The translations under genes were made by a program, and so were the position numbers. A stretch of DNA of 64,000 nt from Eubacteriales bacterium. Lineage in GTDB: Bacteria > Bacillota > Clostridia > Christensenellales > Aristaeellaceae. The stretch lies in assembly GCA_028705775.1 (NCBI GenBank), contig JAQWCW010000002.1, forward strand, positions 1-64,000, given 5' to 3'. Positions 18,286 to 27,883 of this stretch are shown piece after piece. Under the pieces are notes generated by a model that made no database searches, had not been told where the DNA came from, and saw only the letters and a program-made list of their open reading frames with translations. How positions within the stretch are numbered: the stretch's first letter is position 1; the number at the start of each line of letters is the position of its first letter.

Positions 18286-19427
18286 TTATTGTCATCCTCC
18301 TTATCGTTATCGCTTTTGTTTTGCTCAAACGGGTTGACGTTCGGCAGCTTGATTCCGCGCCTCAGCCCGCGCATATCGGTGATCTGGTCGAGAATTCCAA
18401 GCAGCGTCATCAGCGTCGGCAGTATTCCGTAGAGGGCTGCCGCAAGCGCGCGCCTTCCCGTTGGGGATTTTCCGCGGCGCGACTGGATAAACTCAAGCGT
18501 CGCAAAGCCCTGAAGCCCGATGATGGTGGTAAAGGTTGACTGCATCATCACTCCGACCATGAGGAATGCGGAGTTTTCCGTGATGTAGGGTATAAGATAG
18601 CCGACTATCAGCCCGCAGATTGCGCCGCCCACGCCCTTTGGAAGATACCATGAGCCAATCGCAACGCGCTTGTAGGGCAGGGTCTTGTCAGCATCCGCGT
18701 ATTTTGCTCCCGCCGTAACGGAGAAGGTTCCGGTAAGTATTGAGCAGGCGGCGAGCGCGGAGGGGATAAGCGATGTGAGCATTATCTGAAGGAAGGAGCG
18801 GAAATCGTTTATTAGCGCCGTGTGCGCCTCGTCGGACAATACTATCAGCATATTCTGCGTAACCGCCGCAGCGGGGATTGACGCGGGCAGCTGAATGAAG
18901 CCGAACTGGTAGAAGTAGTACAGGTAGGTGTCGCAAATCGGCGTCGTTTCAAGATAGCCGATTATCGCCTCTGTTGCCGATATAATCAAATCGTTTCCGC
19001 CGAGCGCGGAGCGTAGGAAGAAAAGCAGCAGGCACAGCGACAGCGCTTCCGTCGCTATAACGATTAGAATGCTCTGCCAGAACGACTTGCCCTTGCTCAG
19101 AACCAATATGCTCGCTATGTAAACCGGAAGGAATATAACCAGCGTAAAAAGCAGAACGGAATCAATCGGCAGCGCCCTGCAGAAGCTCCAGACTGAAAGC
19201 CCGAGCGCGATAACGCCCGTTGCCATTCCGTATTTTTCGCTCAGGTAAACGCACAAAAAGGGCATAAGGAAAAGGAAAATATGCGGAACCAGCACGTATA
19301 CGTCCGCGGCAAAGCAAAACGCGGCGTAAACCACCAGCCATATAAGCGACTGTATTCTGAGCGCCTGCGTCCTTTTATCCCTGCCTTGGGGATTCATTCC
19401 AAGCGGCGCTTCCGGAAATAACTTCAT
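18282..19427 (-). CDS. YybS-like DUF2232 membrane protein
   Basis: A 381-aa membrane protein with about eight predicted helices, matching the YybS/DUF2232 family in size and position upstream of rplI and dnaB. Function is unknown; the fold resembles ECF substrate-binding components. The C-terminal tail is charged and cytoplasmic ([11 protein letters not shown]). The gene that normally lies between yybS and rplI in Bacilli and Clostridia, gdpP (cyclic-di-AMP phosphodiesterase), is missing here, and yybS overlaps rplI directly. The ATG at 19427 follows GAGGTGA. Confidence 0.85.
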   Translation of the reverse strand: MKLFPEAPLGMNPQGRDKRTQALRIQSLIWLVVYAAFCFAADVYVLVPHIFLFLMPFLCVYLSEKYGMATGVIALGLSVWSFCRALPIDSVLLFTLVIFLPVYIASILVLSKGKSFWQSILIVIATEALSLCLLLFFLRSALGGNDLIISATEAIIGYLETTPICDTYLYYFYQFGFIQLPASIPAAAVTQNMLIVLSDEAHTALINDFRSFLQIMLTSLIPSALAACSILTGTFSVTAGAKYADADKTLPYKRVAIGSWYLPKGVGGAICGLIVGYLIPYITENSAFLMVGVMMQSTFTTIIGLQGFATLEFIQSRRGKSPTGRRALAAALYGILPTLMTLLGILDQITDMRGLRRGIKLPNVNPFEQNKSDNDKEDDNK

Positions 19428-19518
19428 CTTTTCACCTCAAAACAGCGGCGTACAGAATCTGCGGCGCTAAAGCCGCCCGTATTTATCAGGCAAATGCGCG
19501 CCGCGGTATCGAAAACTT

Positions 19519-19547
19519 ATTATAGCATAACGCGCGGTAAAATAAAA
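19519..19547 (-). promoter_or_regulatory. Candidate extended -10 promoter of yybS-rplI-dnaB
   Basis: Minus strand TGCTATAAT with TATAAT at 19519-19524. The -35 position has only TTTTAT (19542-19547). The extended TG motif supports it; the -35 does not. Confidence 0.4.
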
Positions 19548-19646
19548 CCGCAGTTTGCCCACAAGACCGCCCCGCAAGCGCCGCGCTTAGTATAAAACGC
19601 GCCGCCCGCGCAAAAACGCAGACGGCACATTTTGTGTGTTCACGCC

Positions 19647-20531
19647 TTATTTCCCGAAGGAAACGGAAACATCCGAGTAGCTTGCGCTCACGATAAGCTC
19701 CTTAGCCCCGCCATCGCTCTTTGAGGGAAGGTTCGAGTCTCCGAAGCTCGTTTCGCAGCTTATGGTGTAGTCGCCGTTCTTTCCGGGAAGCCGTCCGTTT
19801 ATATCCCCGAAATCGGAGGTTATCTCCATCCGCGCTCCGAAGGTGATGTTTCTGAAGGAGAGCCTTGAGTACGAGCCGCTCAGTATAAACTTTTCGCCGA
19901 AGGAAAGCTTGTTTATTTCCGTGTCGCCGTACTTAGTAATAACGGCAGCGCCCTGCGCAATTTCGCAGTTTTTCAGCTCCAGCTCCGAATATTCCGCGTT
20001 AATCGCAACCGCCTGCGCGGAGAGAACGTCCATCTCAATGTCGCCGTACTGTGATATAACGGCGATTCCGCCGCCGAGCTTTACATTCTTGAAATCGCCG
20101 TCGGTATATTGTAGATTTGCGCTCAAATCGTTTGCCGCCGCGTCCTCTACATCAAGCTCGCCGAACATACACTTTATGGAGATGCTTTTCTGATAATCCT
20201 TCGGAAGGGTTATATTAAGCTCCCTGTCGTTGTCGGAAACGTTCTGGAAGAACTTGTCGAGCCATGTGGATTCATCGTTGCAAACGATGTTGAGCTCTCC
20301 GTCCTTCTCCTCAAGCGTGTACTTGTAATGCTCGTTTTCCATCATCTGAATCTGGATTTCATCGTTTCTTCCCGACTTGACATTGATGTCAACAAATCTG
20401 TCGTCGATATTAAGGCTCAGCTCTTTGCTGAAACTCGCCTCGCGCTTTGTGTATCTTTCTCTTGCAAACGCGCTTGCGGCGGGTATCAGAATGGCAATCG
20501 CCAGCAGAAGTGCTATCAGCTTTTTTTTCAT
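19647..20531 (-). CDS. Secreted DUF4097-like beta-helix protein
   Basis: A 294-aa exported protein. A signal peptide is seen (MKKK, hydrophobic core, cleavage after SAFA near residue 22) and no anchor. The mature part has repeating strand motifs of the DUF4097 type: YGDIEM, YSELEL, YGDTEI, YSRLSF, FGDING, FGDSNL, spaced about 20 residues, as expected for a right-handed beta-helix or solenoid. In this family 'putative adhesin' is a name without shown function. No gene partner (such as a PspC or sigma/anti-sigma system, common next to DUF4097) is adjacent. Confidence 0.7.
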   Translation of the reverse strand: MKKKLIALLLAIAILIPAASAFARERYTKREASFSKELSLNIDDRFVDINVKSGRNDEIQIQMMENEHYKYTLEEKDGELNIVCNDESTWLDKFFQNVSDNDRELNITLPKDYQKSISIKCMFGELDVEDAAANDLSANLQYTDGDFKNVKLGGGIAVISQYGDIEMDVLSAQAVAINAEYSELELKNCEIAQGAAVITKYGDTEINKLSFGEKFILSGSYSRLSFRNITFGARMEITSDFGDINGRLPGKNGDYTISCETSFGDSNLPSKSDGGAKELIVSASYSDVSVSFGK

Positions 20532-20610
20532 AATTAATCCTCTTTCTGTCGGTTGGTGTTATCCTGCCATAATATAATAACATATACGCCGATTTTTTTG
20601 ATTAAGAAAG

Positions 20611-20644
20611 CATTAAAAAGCGAGGTGATAATTCGCCCCGCTTT
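20611..20644 (-). terminator. Terminator of the prfC-typA operon
   Basis: On the minus strand AAAGCGGGG (20636-20644) pairs with CCTCGCTTT (20617-20625) around a 10-nt loop, with one G-U pair, and runs into TTTTTAATG. Confidence 0.72.
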
Positions 20645-20680
20645 GAGAAAATGTATCTTGTATAAACGGCTTGCTAAGGC

Positions 20681-22525
20681 TCAATCCTCAGCCATTACTC
20701 CCGCCTTCTGCTTAGCGGCGGTCTTTGCGCGCAGCTCGGCGGAAAGAATGCGCTTGCGCATACGCAGGTTGATGGGCGTTACCTCGAGCAGCTCGTCGTC
20801 GTCGATGAACTCAAGGCATTCCTCAAGCGTAAGCGGATGAACGGATACGAGGCGCAGACCGTCCTCAGCTGCGCTTGCGTTACGCATATTGGTAACGTGC
20901 TTCTTTTTGCAGATGTTGACAACTATATCGTCGGGGCGCGCGTTTGAGCCGCAAAGCATTCCGGCATAAACCTGCATACCGGCGCTTACGAAAAGCGTGC
21001 CTCTGTCCTGAGCGTAGAAAAGACCGTACTGCGTAGCCTCGCCCGTTTCAAAGCAGACGAGCGCGCCGACGTTGCGGTGCGGTATGTCGCCCTTGAGCGG
21101 CTGATATTCCTCGAAAACGGCGCTCATGACGCCCTCTCCGCGCGTATCGGTCATGAATTCGGAGCGATAGCCGAAAAGCCCGCGCGAAGGAACGAGGAAC
21201 TCAAGGCGGATGCGTGAGCCTGCGTTGCCCATATGCGACATCTGTCCGCGGCGGCGGCCAATCTTTTCAATAACAGCGCCCGCGTACTCCTGCGGAACGT
21301 CCGCAACCATTCTTTCGATAGGCTCGCAGACCTCGCCGTTGATTTCCCTGAGCAGCACCTGCGGCTTGCTCACTTGGAATTCGTAGCCCTGCCTGCGCAT
21401 ATTTTCGATTAATACGGAAAGATGCAGCTCGCCGCGTCCGCATACCTCGAAGGTGTCGGGGGAGGTTTCCTTGACGCGCAGGGAAACGTCCGTCTGCAAT
21501 TCCTTGAAAAGGCGCGCGCGCAAATGGCGGGAGGTTACGAACTGCCCTTCACGGCCTGCAAACGGGCTGTCGTTGACCGAGAAGGTCATCGTAACGGTCG
21601 GCTCGCTGATGTGTACGAAGGGGAGCGGGTCGGCGTTCTGCGGGTCACATATAGTGTCGCCGATTGAAATATCGCTCATTCCGGCAAGCGCTACTATATC
21701 GCCCATCGAAATTTCCTGAATCGGCACGCGCTTGAGTCCGTCAAAGGCGAACATACTCGTCAGGCGGAACGGGGTTGAATTCAGCCCCGGCTTGTCATAA
21801 TGGCAGCGCACCGCCATCATGCCCTCCTTGAGCGTTCCGCGCGTGACTCTGCCGATGCCGATGCGCCCTACATAATCGCTGTAATCTATTGTGGATATAA
21901 GAACCTGCGCGGCTCCGTCGCTGTCGCCCTCCGGAGCGGGAATATGCTCCATAATCGTGTCGAACAGCGGAATCAGGTTGTCGTTTTCCTTTTTGAGGTC
22001 AAGCGTTGCAGTGCCTTTTCTCGCTGAAGCGAATACAACGGGGCTGTCAAGATATTTTTCATCCGCCTCAAGGTCGATGAAAAGGTCGAATACCTCGTTG
22101 ACAACCTCCTCGCAGCGCGCGTCGGGTCTGTCCATTTTGTTGATAACCACAACTACGGGCAGGTTCAAATCAAGAGAGTGCTTGAGAACGAAGCGGGTCT
22201 GCGGCATCGGGCCCTCGAAGCTGTCAACCAGCAAAAGCACGCCGTCCACCATTTTCAGTATGCGCTCCACCTCGCCGCCGAAATCGGCATGGCCGGGAGT
22301 GTCAACTATGTTGATTTTGGTGTCCTTGTAGTGTACGGCTGTGTTCTTGGCAAGAATCGTTATTCCGCGCTCGCGCTCGATGTCGTTCGAGTCCATAACG
22401 CGCTCAACGGTCTGCTGGTTTTCACGGTAAATGCCGCCCTGCTTGAGCATTTCGTCTACCAGGGTGGTCTTGCCGTGGTCAACGTGGGCTATAATTGCAA
22501 TATTGCGGATGTCGTTGCGTACCAT
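20681..22525 (-). CDS. typA: Ribosome-binding GTPase TypA/BipA
   Basis: A 614-aa translational GTPase of the TypA/BipA family, which acts in 50S assembly and stress adaptation. The G domain is complete: G1 AHVDHGKTT (13-21), the RGITI switch I, DTPGHAD near 76 and NKMD near 129. Elongation-factor domains II, III and V follow, with the family-specific C-terminal region (GLFGYRSEFMTDTRGEGVM). Length is normal. It lies 39 bp downstream of prfC on the same strand, so two paralogous GTPases are probably co-transcribed. Confidence 0.96.
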   Translation of the reverse strand: MVRNDIRNIAIIAHVDHGKTTLVDEMLKQGGIYRENQQTVERVMDSNDIERERGITILAKNTAVHYKDTKINIVDTPGHADFGGEVERILKMVDGVLLLVDSFEGPMPQTRFVLKHSLDLNLPVVVVINKMDRPDARCEEVVNEVFDLFIDLEADEKYLDSPVVFASARKGTATLDLKKENDNLIPLFDTIMEHIPAPEGDSDGAAQVLISTIDYSDYVGRIGIGRVTRGTLKEGMMAVRCHYDKPGLNSTPFRLTSMFAFDGLKRVPIQEISMGDIVALAGMSDISIGDTICDPQNADPLPFVHISEPTVTMTFSVNDSPFAGREGQFVTSRHLRARLFKELQTDVSLRVKETSPDTFEVCGRGELHLSVLIENMRRQGYEFQVSKPQVLLREINGEVCEPIERMVADVPQEYAGAVIEKIGRRRGQMSHMGNAGSRIRLEFLVPSRGLFGYRSEFMTDTRGEGVMSAVFEEYQPLKGDIPHRNVGALVCFETGEATQYGLFYAQDRGTLFVSAGMQVYAGMLCGSNARPDDIVVNICKKKHVTNMRNASAAEDGLRLVSVHPLTLEECLEFIDDDELLEVTPINLRMRKRILSAELRAKTAAKQKAGVMAED

Positions 22526-22564
22526 ACTTATCCTCTTCTCTCTTATGGCGGGCTTTCCCGCCGC

Positions 22565-24184
22565 TTACAGGCTGCTCTTTTGGTCGCTCAGCGCAGAGGT
22601 GTCCGTGAGGGTCAGACCCTCGTTGTTCTCCTGTGCCATTCTGATTGACCAGTCGTTTTCAAACAGCAGCACGGGGCTGCCGATTCTGTCCACCGCGCGC
22701 GCGGAGGTTGATGTGAGCTTCAGCTCCTCAACGTCCTTCGGCGTGTCGACTACCCATCTGGCGTAGCGGAAATCCTGCTCCTCCATGCGAAGCTCTACGC
22801 CGTACTCGGTTCGCATTCTGTGTTCGAGTACGTCGAACTGCAGCATTCCGACAACGCCTACAAGCAGCTCGTCGCGCCCTTGCTCCGTTCGGTGGAAAAC
22901 CTGAATCGCGCCTTCCTCGCTCAGCTGCGTAAGCCCTTTTACGAATTGCTTGCGCTTCATCGAGTCCATCGCGCTGACACGGAGGAAATGCTCGGGCGCG
23001 AATACCGGTATCGAGCCGAAACGGAACCGTTTGCCTGTCGTCAGCGTGTCGCCCAAGCGGAAATAGCCGGGGTCGAAAAGCCCGATTATGTCGCCGGCAT
23101 AGGCGGTTTCAACGCTTTCGCGCTCGTCAGCCATGAACTGCTGCGGCTGCTTTAGCTGAACAATCTTGTTGGAGGAGGAATGCCATACCTCCATGCCCTT
23201 CTTGAAGGTTCCGCTGACGATTCTCAGGAACGCGAGCCTGTCGCGGTGCGCGGGGTTCATGTTCGCCTGTATCTTGAATACGAAGCCCGAAAAATTCTCG
23301 TCGGTCGGCTCAATTTCGCCCGCGTCGCTCATTCTGGGCAGCGGCGGGGGAGTGTAGCTCAAAAATCTGTTCAAAAACGGCTCAACGCCGAAATTGGTTA
23401 TCGCGCTTCCGAAAAACATCGGCGTAAGCTCGCCCCTGCGAACCCTTTCAAGGTCGAATTCGTCGCCCGCTACGTCGAGCAGCTCCGTTTCGTCCCTGAG
23501 CCTTTTGAGGTAATGCTCCTCAAGCACGCTTTCAATAAGCGGGTCGTCTATTGATATTTCGCGCTTCTGAACCTGTGTCTTGCCGTGGTCGCCGCCCGCG
23601 TACAGCTCAACGGTTCTGTCGTCGCGGTGATATACGCCCTGAAAATCGCCGTCCGTTCCGATAGGCCAGTCCACGGGATAGGCGCGGATTCCCAGAACAT
23701 CCTCAAGCTCCTGCATAAGCGAAAACGGGTCTTTTGCGGCTCTGTCCATCTTGTTCACAAATGTGAAAATAGGAATATTTCTGAGCCGGCAAACCTTGAA
23801 AAGCTTGATTGTCTGCTCCTCAACGCCCTTTGCGGCGTCAATGAGCATTACTGCCGAATCGGCTGCGACAAGCACGCGGTATGTATCCTCGCTGAAATCC
23901 TGATGTCCGGGGGTGTCGAGGATGTTAATCCGGCAGCCGTTCCACTCGAACTGCATTGCGCTCGACGTTACCGAAATTCCGCGCTGCTTTTCTATTTCCA
24001 TCCAGTCGGATGTCGCATGGCGCTCCGCTTTTCTTGCCTTTACGCTGCCCGCCTGCCTGATTGCGCCGCCGTAGAGCAGCAGCTTCTCGGTAAGCGTGGT
24101 TTTACCGGCGTCAGGGTGACTTATAATCGCGAAAGTCCTGCGCCGTTCGACCTCCCGCGTGAAATCCGACTGTTCCTGTGCCAT
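22565..24184 (-). CDS. prfC: Peptide chain release factor 3
   Basis: A 539-aa class II release factor (RF3), a GTPase that removes RF1/RF2 from the ribosome. Signature segments are the N-terminal EVERRRTFAIISHPDAGKTT with the P-loop at 22-30, the KQRGISVTSS switch, DTPGHQDFSEDTYR and the NKMDR guanine motif. RF3 is distinguished from EF-G by the conserved GAIRQAGSVKAR region. ATG at 24184 is preferred over a GTG one codon earlier because of the spacing to GGAGGC. It leads the prfC-typA operon from a strong promoter. Confidence 0.96.
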   Translation of the reverse strand: MAQEQSDFTREVERRRTFAIISHPDAGKTTLTEKLLLYGGAIRQAGSVKARKAERHATSDWMEIEKQRGISVTSSAMQFEWNGCRINILDTPGHQDFSEDTYRVLVAADSAVMLIDAAKGVEEQTIKLFKVCRLRNIPIFTFVNKMDRAAKDPFSLMQELEDVLGIRAYPVDWPIGTDGDFQGVYHRDDRTVELYAGGDHGKTQVQKREISIDDPLIESVLEEHYLKRLRDETELLDVAGDEFDLERVRRGELTPMFFGSAITNFGVEPFLNRFLSYTPPPLPRMSDAGEIEPTDENFSGFVFKIQANMNPAHRDRLAFLRIVSGTFKKGMEVWHSSSNKIVQLKQPQQFMADERESVETAYAGDIIGLFDPGYFRLGDTLTTGKRFRFGSIPVFAPEHFLRVSAMDSMKRKQFVKGLTQLSEEGAIQVFHRTEQGRDELLVGVVGMLQFDVLEHRMRTEYGVELRMEEQDFRYARWVVDTPKDVEELKLTSTSARAVDRIGSPVLLFENDWSIRMAQENNEGLTLTDTSALSDQKSSL

Positions 24185-24225
24185 CACTCAGCCTCCACCG
24201 TTTAGAATCCTGAAAACAACGCATT

Positions 24226-24255
24226 ATTATACTACGGAGGGCGCTGTACTGTCAA
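24226..24255 (-). promoter_or_regulatory. Promoter of prfC-typA
   Basis: Minus strand TTGACA (24250-24255), 18-bp spacer, TATAAT (24226-24231); both boxes match consensus. Confidence 0.85.
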
Positions 24256-24317
24256 CGAATTCACAAAGAGTAATAAAAATATAAGGGGGTTAATCGCGCG
24301 GCGGTGCTGCGGCGTTG

Positions 24318-24346
24318 TTTACAAAACCGGCGCGCGGCTGTATAAT
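24318..24346 (+). promoter_or_regulatory. Promoter of the amidase gene
   Basis: TTTACA (24318-24323), 17-bp spacer, TATAAT (24341-24346), 46 bp before the ATG. Confidence 0.8.
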
Positions 24347-24391
24347 CTACGTATTATCAAGCGATGATTGATATGGAAGGAAAATGCGAAA

Positions 24392-25420
24392 ATGAGAATG
24401 TCAGGAACGCTTTGGATGATTTCCCTGCTGCTTTGCATAGCGCTGCTTACAGGGCTTTGCGCTCCTGCCGCCGCGGAGGATGCAGCGGCGGATTTTCAGG
24501 CGGAATGGAAGGAAAACGGAATCGAATTTGCTTTTTCCGCGCCCGATTATCCGTTTTTGCAAATCGAGTATTCGTCCAAATTTTCGAGCGGTATCTTCGC
24601 CCTGCTCCCGACGGACGGGAAATTTTCCGGCAGCATTCCGCTTGCCTTCGTTCATCCCGGAATGACCGTCAAGATTAAGATTAACACCGCAGACCAGAAA
24701 ACGATTGCCGAATTCGCGCCGGTATCGCCGGAGTTTGAGCCGTATCCGGCAGCCGAGAAAGCCGAAAGCGGCAGTCTGAGCGGCGTTACGGTATGCATTG
24801 ACCCCGGGCATCAGTCCGAGTATGTCAAAAAGCTTGAGCCGAGAGGCCCCGGGCTTTCGGGAAGCAAAACGACTGTCGGCGGAATGGCGCGCGGCAAGTA
24901 TACGCTCCGCCGCGAGTCGATTGTAATGCTGCAAATCGGGCTTCTTTTGCGCGACGAGCTGCTCAGCAGAGGCGCGGACGTCGTTATGACGCGCGAGGTT
25001 CAGAACGCGGGGCTTGATAATCTGAAGCGCGCCGGAATTGCGAATGACGCAAACGCGGATTATTTCCTTCGCCTGCACGCCGATAATGCGGACAGCAAAA
25101 AATCAAACGGAATCAGGATTTTCAGCCCGTACTCATCGACCTATGCAAAGGAGCTTACCGACGCGAAAACATACAGCCTTTGGGCTAATACGCTTCTTGA
25201 CGCGATAAAAAACGCAACGGGTCAGCAGAAGGGCTACGCGAAGCTCAACAACACTTATGTCGGCAATAACTGGGCAAAAATGCCCGCCTTCCTAATCGAG
25301 CTTGGCTATATGAGCAACGCCGTAGAGGACGAGCTTCTTTCAACGCCGCAGTATCAGCAGCTGCTTGCAGAGGGAATCACAGACGGAATCGAGGAACTTG
25401 AAAAGCTGAAAAAGCAGTAA
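24392..25420 (+). CDS. N-acetylmuramoyl-L-alanine amidase (Amidase_3)
   Basis: A 342-aa exported zinc amidase that cuts the bond between MurNAc and L-Ala in peptidoglycan. A signal peptide covers about residues 1-28 (APAAA-ED). An N-terminal beta-rich domain of unknown type (30-120) precedes the catalytic domain. Zinc ligands are H140 (DPGHQ), E175 (RRES) and H229 (LRLHAD); the catalytic glutamate is E303 (LIELGYMSN). No wall-binding repeat or lipobox is seen. The ATG at 24392 follows GGAAGG, and MRM offers a second start two codons on. The gene is single, with its own promoter and terminator. Confidence 0.93.
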   Translation: MRMSGTLWMISLLLCIALLTGLCAPAAAEDAAADFQAEWKENGIEFAFSAPDYPFLQIEYSSKFSSGIFALLPTDGKFSGSIPLAFVHPGMTVKIKINTADQKTIAEFAPVSPEFEPYPAAEKAESGSLSGVTVCIDPGHQSEYVKKLEPRGPGLSGSKTTVGGMARGKYTLRRESIVMLQIGLLLRDELLSRGADVVMTREVQNAGLDNLKRAGIANDANADYFLRLHADNADSKKSNGIRIFSPYSSTYAKELTDAKTYSLWANTLLDAIKNATGQQKGYAKLNNTYVGNNWAKMPAFLIELGYMSNAVEDELLSTPQYQQLLAEGITDGIEELEKLKKQ

Positions 25421-25454
25421 ACATTCGCACGGCGGTAAATTCATACCACAAAGC

Positions 25455-25498
25455 AAGCCCCGCAAAAAGGAGATGTTCCTTTCGGCGGGGCTTTACGT
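25455..25498. terminator. Terminator between the amidase and metH
   Basis: AAGCCCCGC (25455-25463) pairs perfectly with GCGGGGCTT (25485-25493) around a 21-nt loop. T tracts are modest on both strands. It lies between convergent genes. Confidence 0.62.
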
Positions 25499-25527
25499 TT
25501 AAATGCTTGCGTTTGCCTTGCGCGGCT

Positions 25528-27861
25528 TCAGCCGATAACCTCTTTGGCTATATCGGCGCTCGCCTTTGCGTCCTTGGCGTAATAATCCGCGCCGATTTTC
25601 TCCGCGTATTCCTTCGTCAGCACGGCGCCGCCGACCATGATTTTTGCCGTGATTCCCTCGCCGCGCAGAAGCGCAATGGTTTTCTCCATGGCAGGAAGGG
25701 TGGTCGTCATCAGCGCGCTTAATCCTATCAGCTTTGCGCCGGTTTCCTTAGCCGCCTTCAGCACTTCCTCGGGAGGAACATCCTTGCCGAGGTCGATGAT
25801 TTCATAGCCGTAGTTGTTCATAACCACCTTGACAATATTCTTGCCTATATCGTGAATATCGCCCTGAACGGTTGCTATGATAACTGGCCCCTTGCCTTTT
25901 TCGTCGGCGCGCCCGCAGCTTTGGTAGAAAAGGCGTATGCACTCAAAAGCGCTCTGCGCCGCTTCCGCCGCCCTGAGCAGCTGCGGAAGGAACAGCCTTC
26001 CGCGCTCGAACAGCTCGCCAACCTTGTCCAGCGCCGGAATAAGCGTTTCCTGAACGATTGACAGCGGCTCGCGCGTTTCAAGCTCTCTCCGGCAGGATTC
26101 CGCGCTCTCCTTGGCAAGCCCCTTGAGAACGGAGTCGAAAAGGCTTCGCTTTTCGCCGTGAGGCGTCGGCTTGACCTCCGCGCCCTGATAGCGGTTTATA
26201 TAGTCCTCGCAGTTTTCGTCATAACCGCTCAGCAGGTGATATGCCCGCACCGCGCTTATCATTTCCGCGTTGTTCGGGTTCATAATCGGCAAATCAAGCC
26301 CCGAAGTCATCGCCATCGTTAGGAAGGTTTTGTTGACAAGCTCGCGGTTTGGCAGCCCGAAGCTTATGTTGGATACGCCGAGAACCGTCTTGACTCCGAG
26401 CTTTTCCTTTACCATTCTTACCGCGCGCAGGGTTTCCATAACTTCCTTCTGCTGCGCGCTTGCGGTAAGCGTAAGGCAGTCTATAAACAAATCCTCGCGC
26501 GGAATTCCGTATTCGTCGGCGGCTTTTGCTATAATTTCCGCTTTTTCGAGGCGTTCCTCCGCGCGAAGCGGTATTCCCTTTTCGTCCATCGTCAGCCCGA
26601 CGACCGCCGCGCCGTATTTATAGCAGAGCGGAAGAATTGCGTCAAGCCGCGCTTTTTCCGCAGTTACGGAGTTGATAATCGGCTTTCCGGCGTAAATCCT
26701 GAGCGCCGCCTCGATTGCGCCCTTGTCTGCGCTGTCGATTTGAAGGGGCAGGGGAGAAGCGCCCTGAATCGCCCTGACGGCGTCCGTCATCATCGCTTTT
26801 TCGTCGATTCCCGGCAGACCCACGTTTACATCCAGAATTTCCGCGCCCGCCTCCTGCTGCTCCGCCGCCTGGGTTATTATGTAGTCCATGTCATGCTCGG
26901 CAAGGGCTTTTTTGAACAGCTTTTTGCCCGTCGGATTGATTCTTTCGCCTATAACGGTAACATGGTCGATAACCGCAACCCTTGACGACGAGCAAAGCGC
27001 GCTTTTGCGTATAAAGGCGGGCTTTTCGGAAATCACTCCCGAAAACCTGCGCTTCAGCTCCCTTGTGTATTCGGGCGTCGTTCCGCAGCAGCCGCCCATC
27101 GCGAATACACCGTATGGAAGATATTTCTCAAGCTCCTGCGCAAAATCCTTTGCGCCAATGCTGTACTCGCCCGTCGTCGGGTCGGGCAGACCTGCGTTCG
27201 GCTTTATAATCATCGGCAAATCGGTATACGCGCGAATTCGCCTAAAAATATCCAGCAGCTCCGCAGGGCCCATCGAGCAGTTCACGCCAAGGGCGTCGGC
27301 GTGAAGTCCGGAAAGGGTCAGCGCCATTGCCTCCGGCGAGCAGCCGGTGAAGGTTCGCCCGCTTTTTTCAAAGGTCATGCTCGCCCATACGGGCAGGCTT
27401 GTCAGCTCCTTTGCCGCCAGAACAGCCGCCTTGATTTCTAGCAAGTCCGTCTGCGTTTCCAAATATATTATGTCCGCGCCCGCGTCCCGCCCCGCCGTAA
27501 TCATTTCGGCAAAAAGCGAGTACGCCTTATCGAAGGTCATTTCGCCCGCAGGCTCCATCAGCTTTCCGAGCGGTGCTACGTCAAGGGCAATCCGCGTTTT
27601 TGTCCCCTCGGCGGCGCGCTTTGCGCATTTTACGGCGGCTGTTACCGCTTCCCTGACGCTTTTGCCCGTCCCCTCAAGCTTGAGCGCGTTGGCTGAAAAG
27701 GTGCTTGCGCATATAACGCTTGCGCCCGCTTCTATATACTCGCGGTGGATTTCCGTAAGCAGCTCAGGGCATTCAAAGCAGGCAAGCTCCGGACGCGACG
27801 TATTGCCGCGCTTTTGCAGCATTGTGCCTAGTCCGCCGTCAAGTATGAGTATTTCGGGCAT
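25528..27861 (-). CDS. metH: Cobalamin-dependent methionine synthase without reactivation domain
   Basis: A 777-aa methionine synthase transferring a methyl group from methyl-folate to homocysteine via B12. Domains in order: homocysteine methyltransferase (about 1-295, zinc cysteines in NCSM and GGCCGTT), pterin-binding TIM barrel (about 310-575, with GERINPTGKK), B12 cap, and B12-binding Rossmann domain with the DIHDIGKN histidine motif near 680. The SAM-binding reactivation domain (about 330 residues in E. coli MetH) is absent, as in many anaerobes that use a separate activator. The ATG at 27861, after GGAGG at good spacing, is preferred over a longer frame that would overlap metF. Confidence 0.93.
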   Translation of the reverse strand: MPEILILDGGLGTMLQKRGNTSRPELACFECPELLTEIHREYIEAGASVICASTFSANALKLEGTGKSVREAVTAAVKCAKRAAEGTKTRIALDVAPLGKLMEPAGEMTFDKAYSLFAEMITAGRDAGADIIYLETQTDLLEIKAAVLAAKELTSLPVWASMTFEKSGRTFTGCSPEAMALTLSGLHADALGVNCSMGPAELLDIFRRIRAYTDLPMIIKPNAGLPDPTTGEYSIGAKDFAQELEKYLPYGVFAMGGCCGTTPEYTRELKRRFSGVISEKPAFIRKSALCSSSRVAVIDHVTVIGERINPTGKKLFKKALAEHDMDYIITQAAEQQEAGAEILDVNVGLPGIDEKAMMTDAVRAIQGASPLPLQIDSADKGAIEAALRIYAGKPIINSVTAEKARLDAILPLCYKYGAAVVGLTMDEKGIPLRAEERLEKAEIIAKAADEYGIPREDLFIDCLTLTASAQQKEVMETLRAVRMVKEKLGVKTVLGVSNISFGLPNRELVNKTFLTMAMTSGLDLPIMNPNNAEMISAVRAYHLLSGYDENCEDYINRYQGAEVKPTPHGEKRSLFDSVLKGLAKESAESCRRELETREPLSIVQETLIPALDKVGELFERGRLFLPQLLRAAEAAQSAFECIRLFYQSCGRADEKGKGPVIIATVQGDIHDIGKNIVKVVMNNYGYEIIDLGKDVPPEEVLKAAKETGAKLIGLSALMTTTLPAMEKTIALLRGEGITAKIMVGGAVLTKEYAEKIGADYYAKDAKASADIAKEVIG

Positions 27862-27883
27862 TTTCGCCGCCTCCTTCAAGTTT

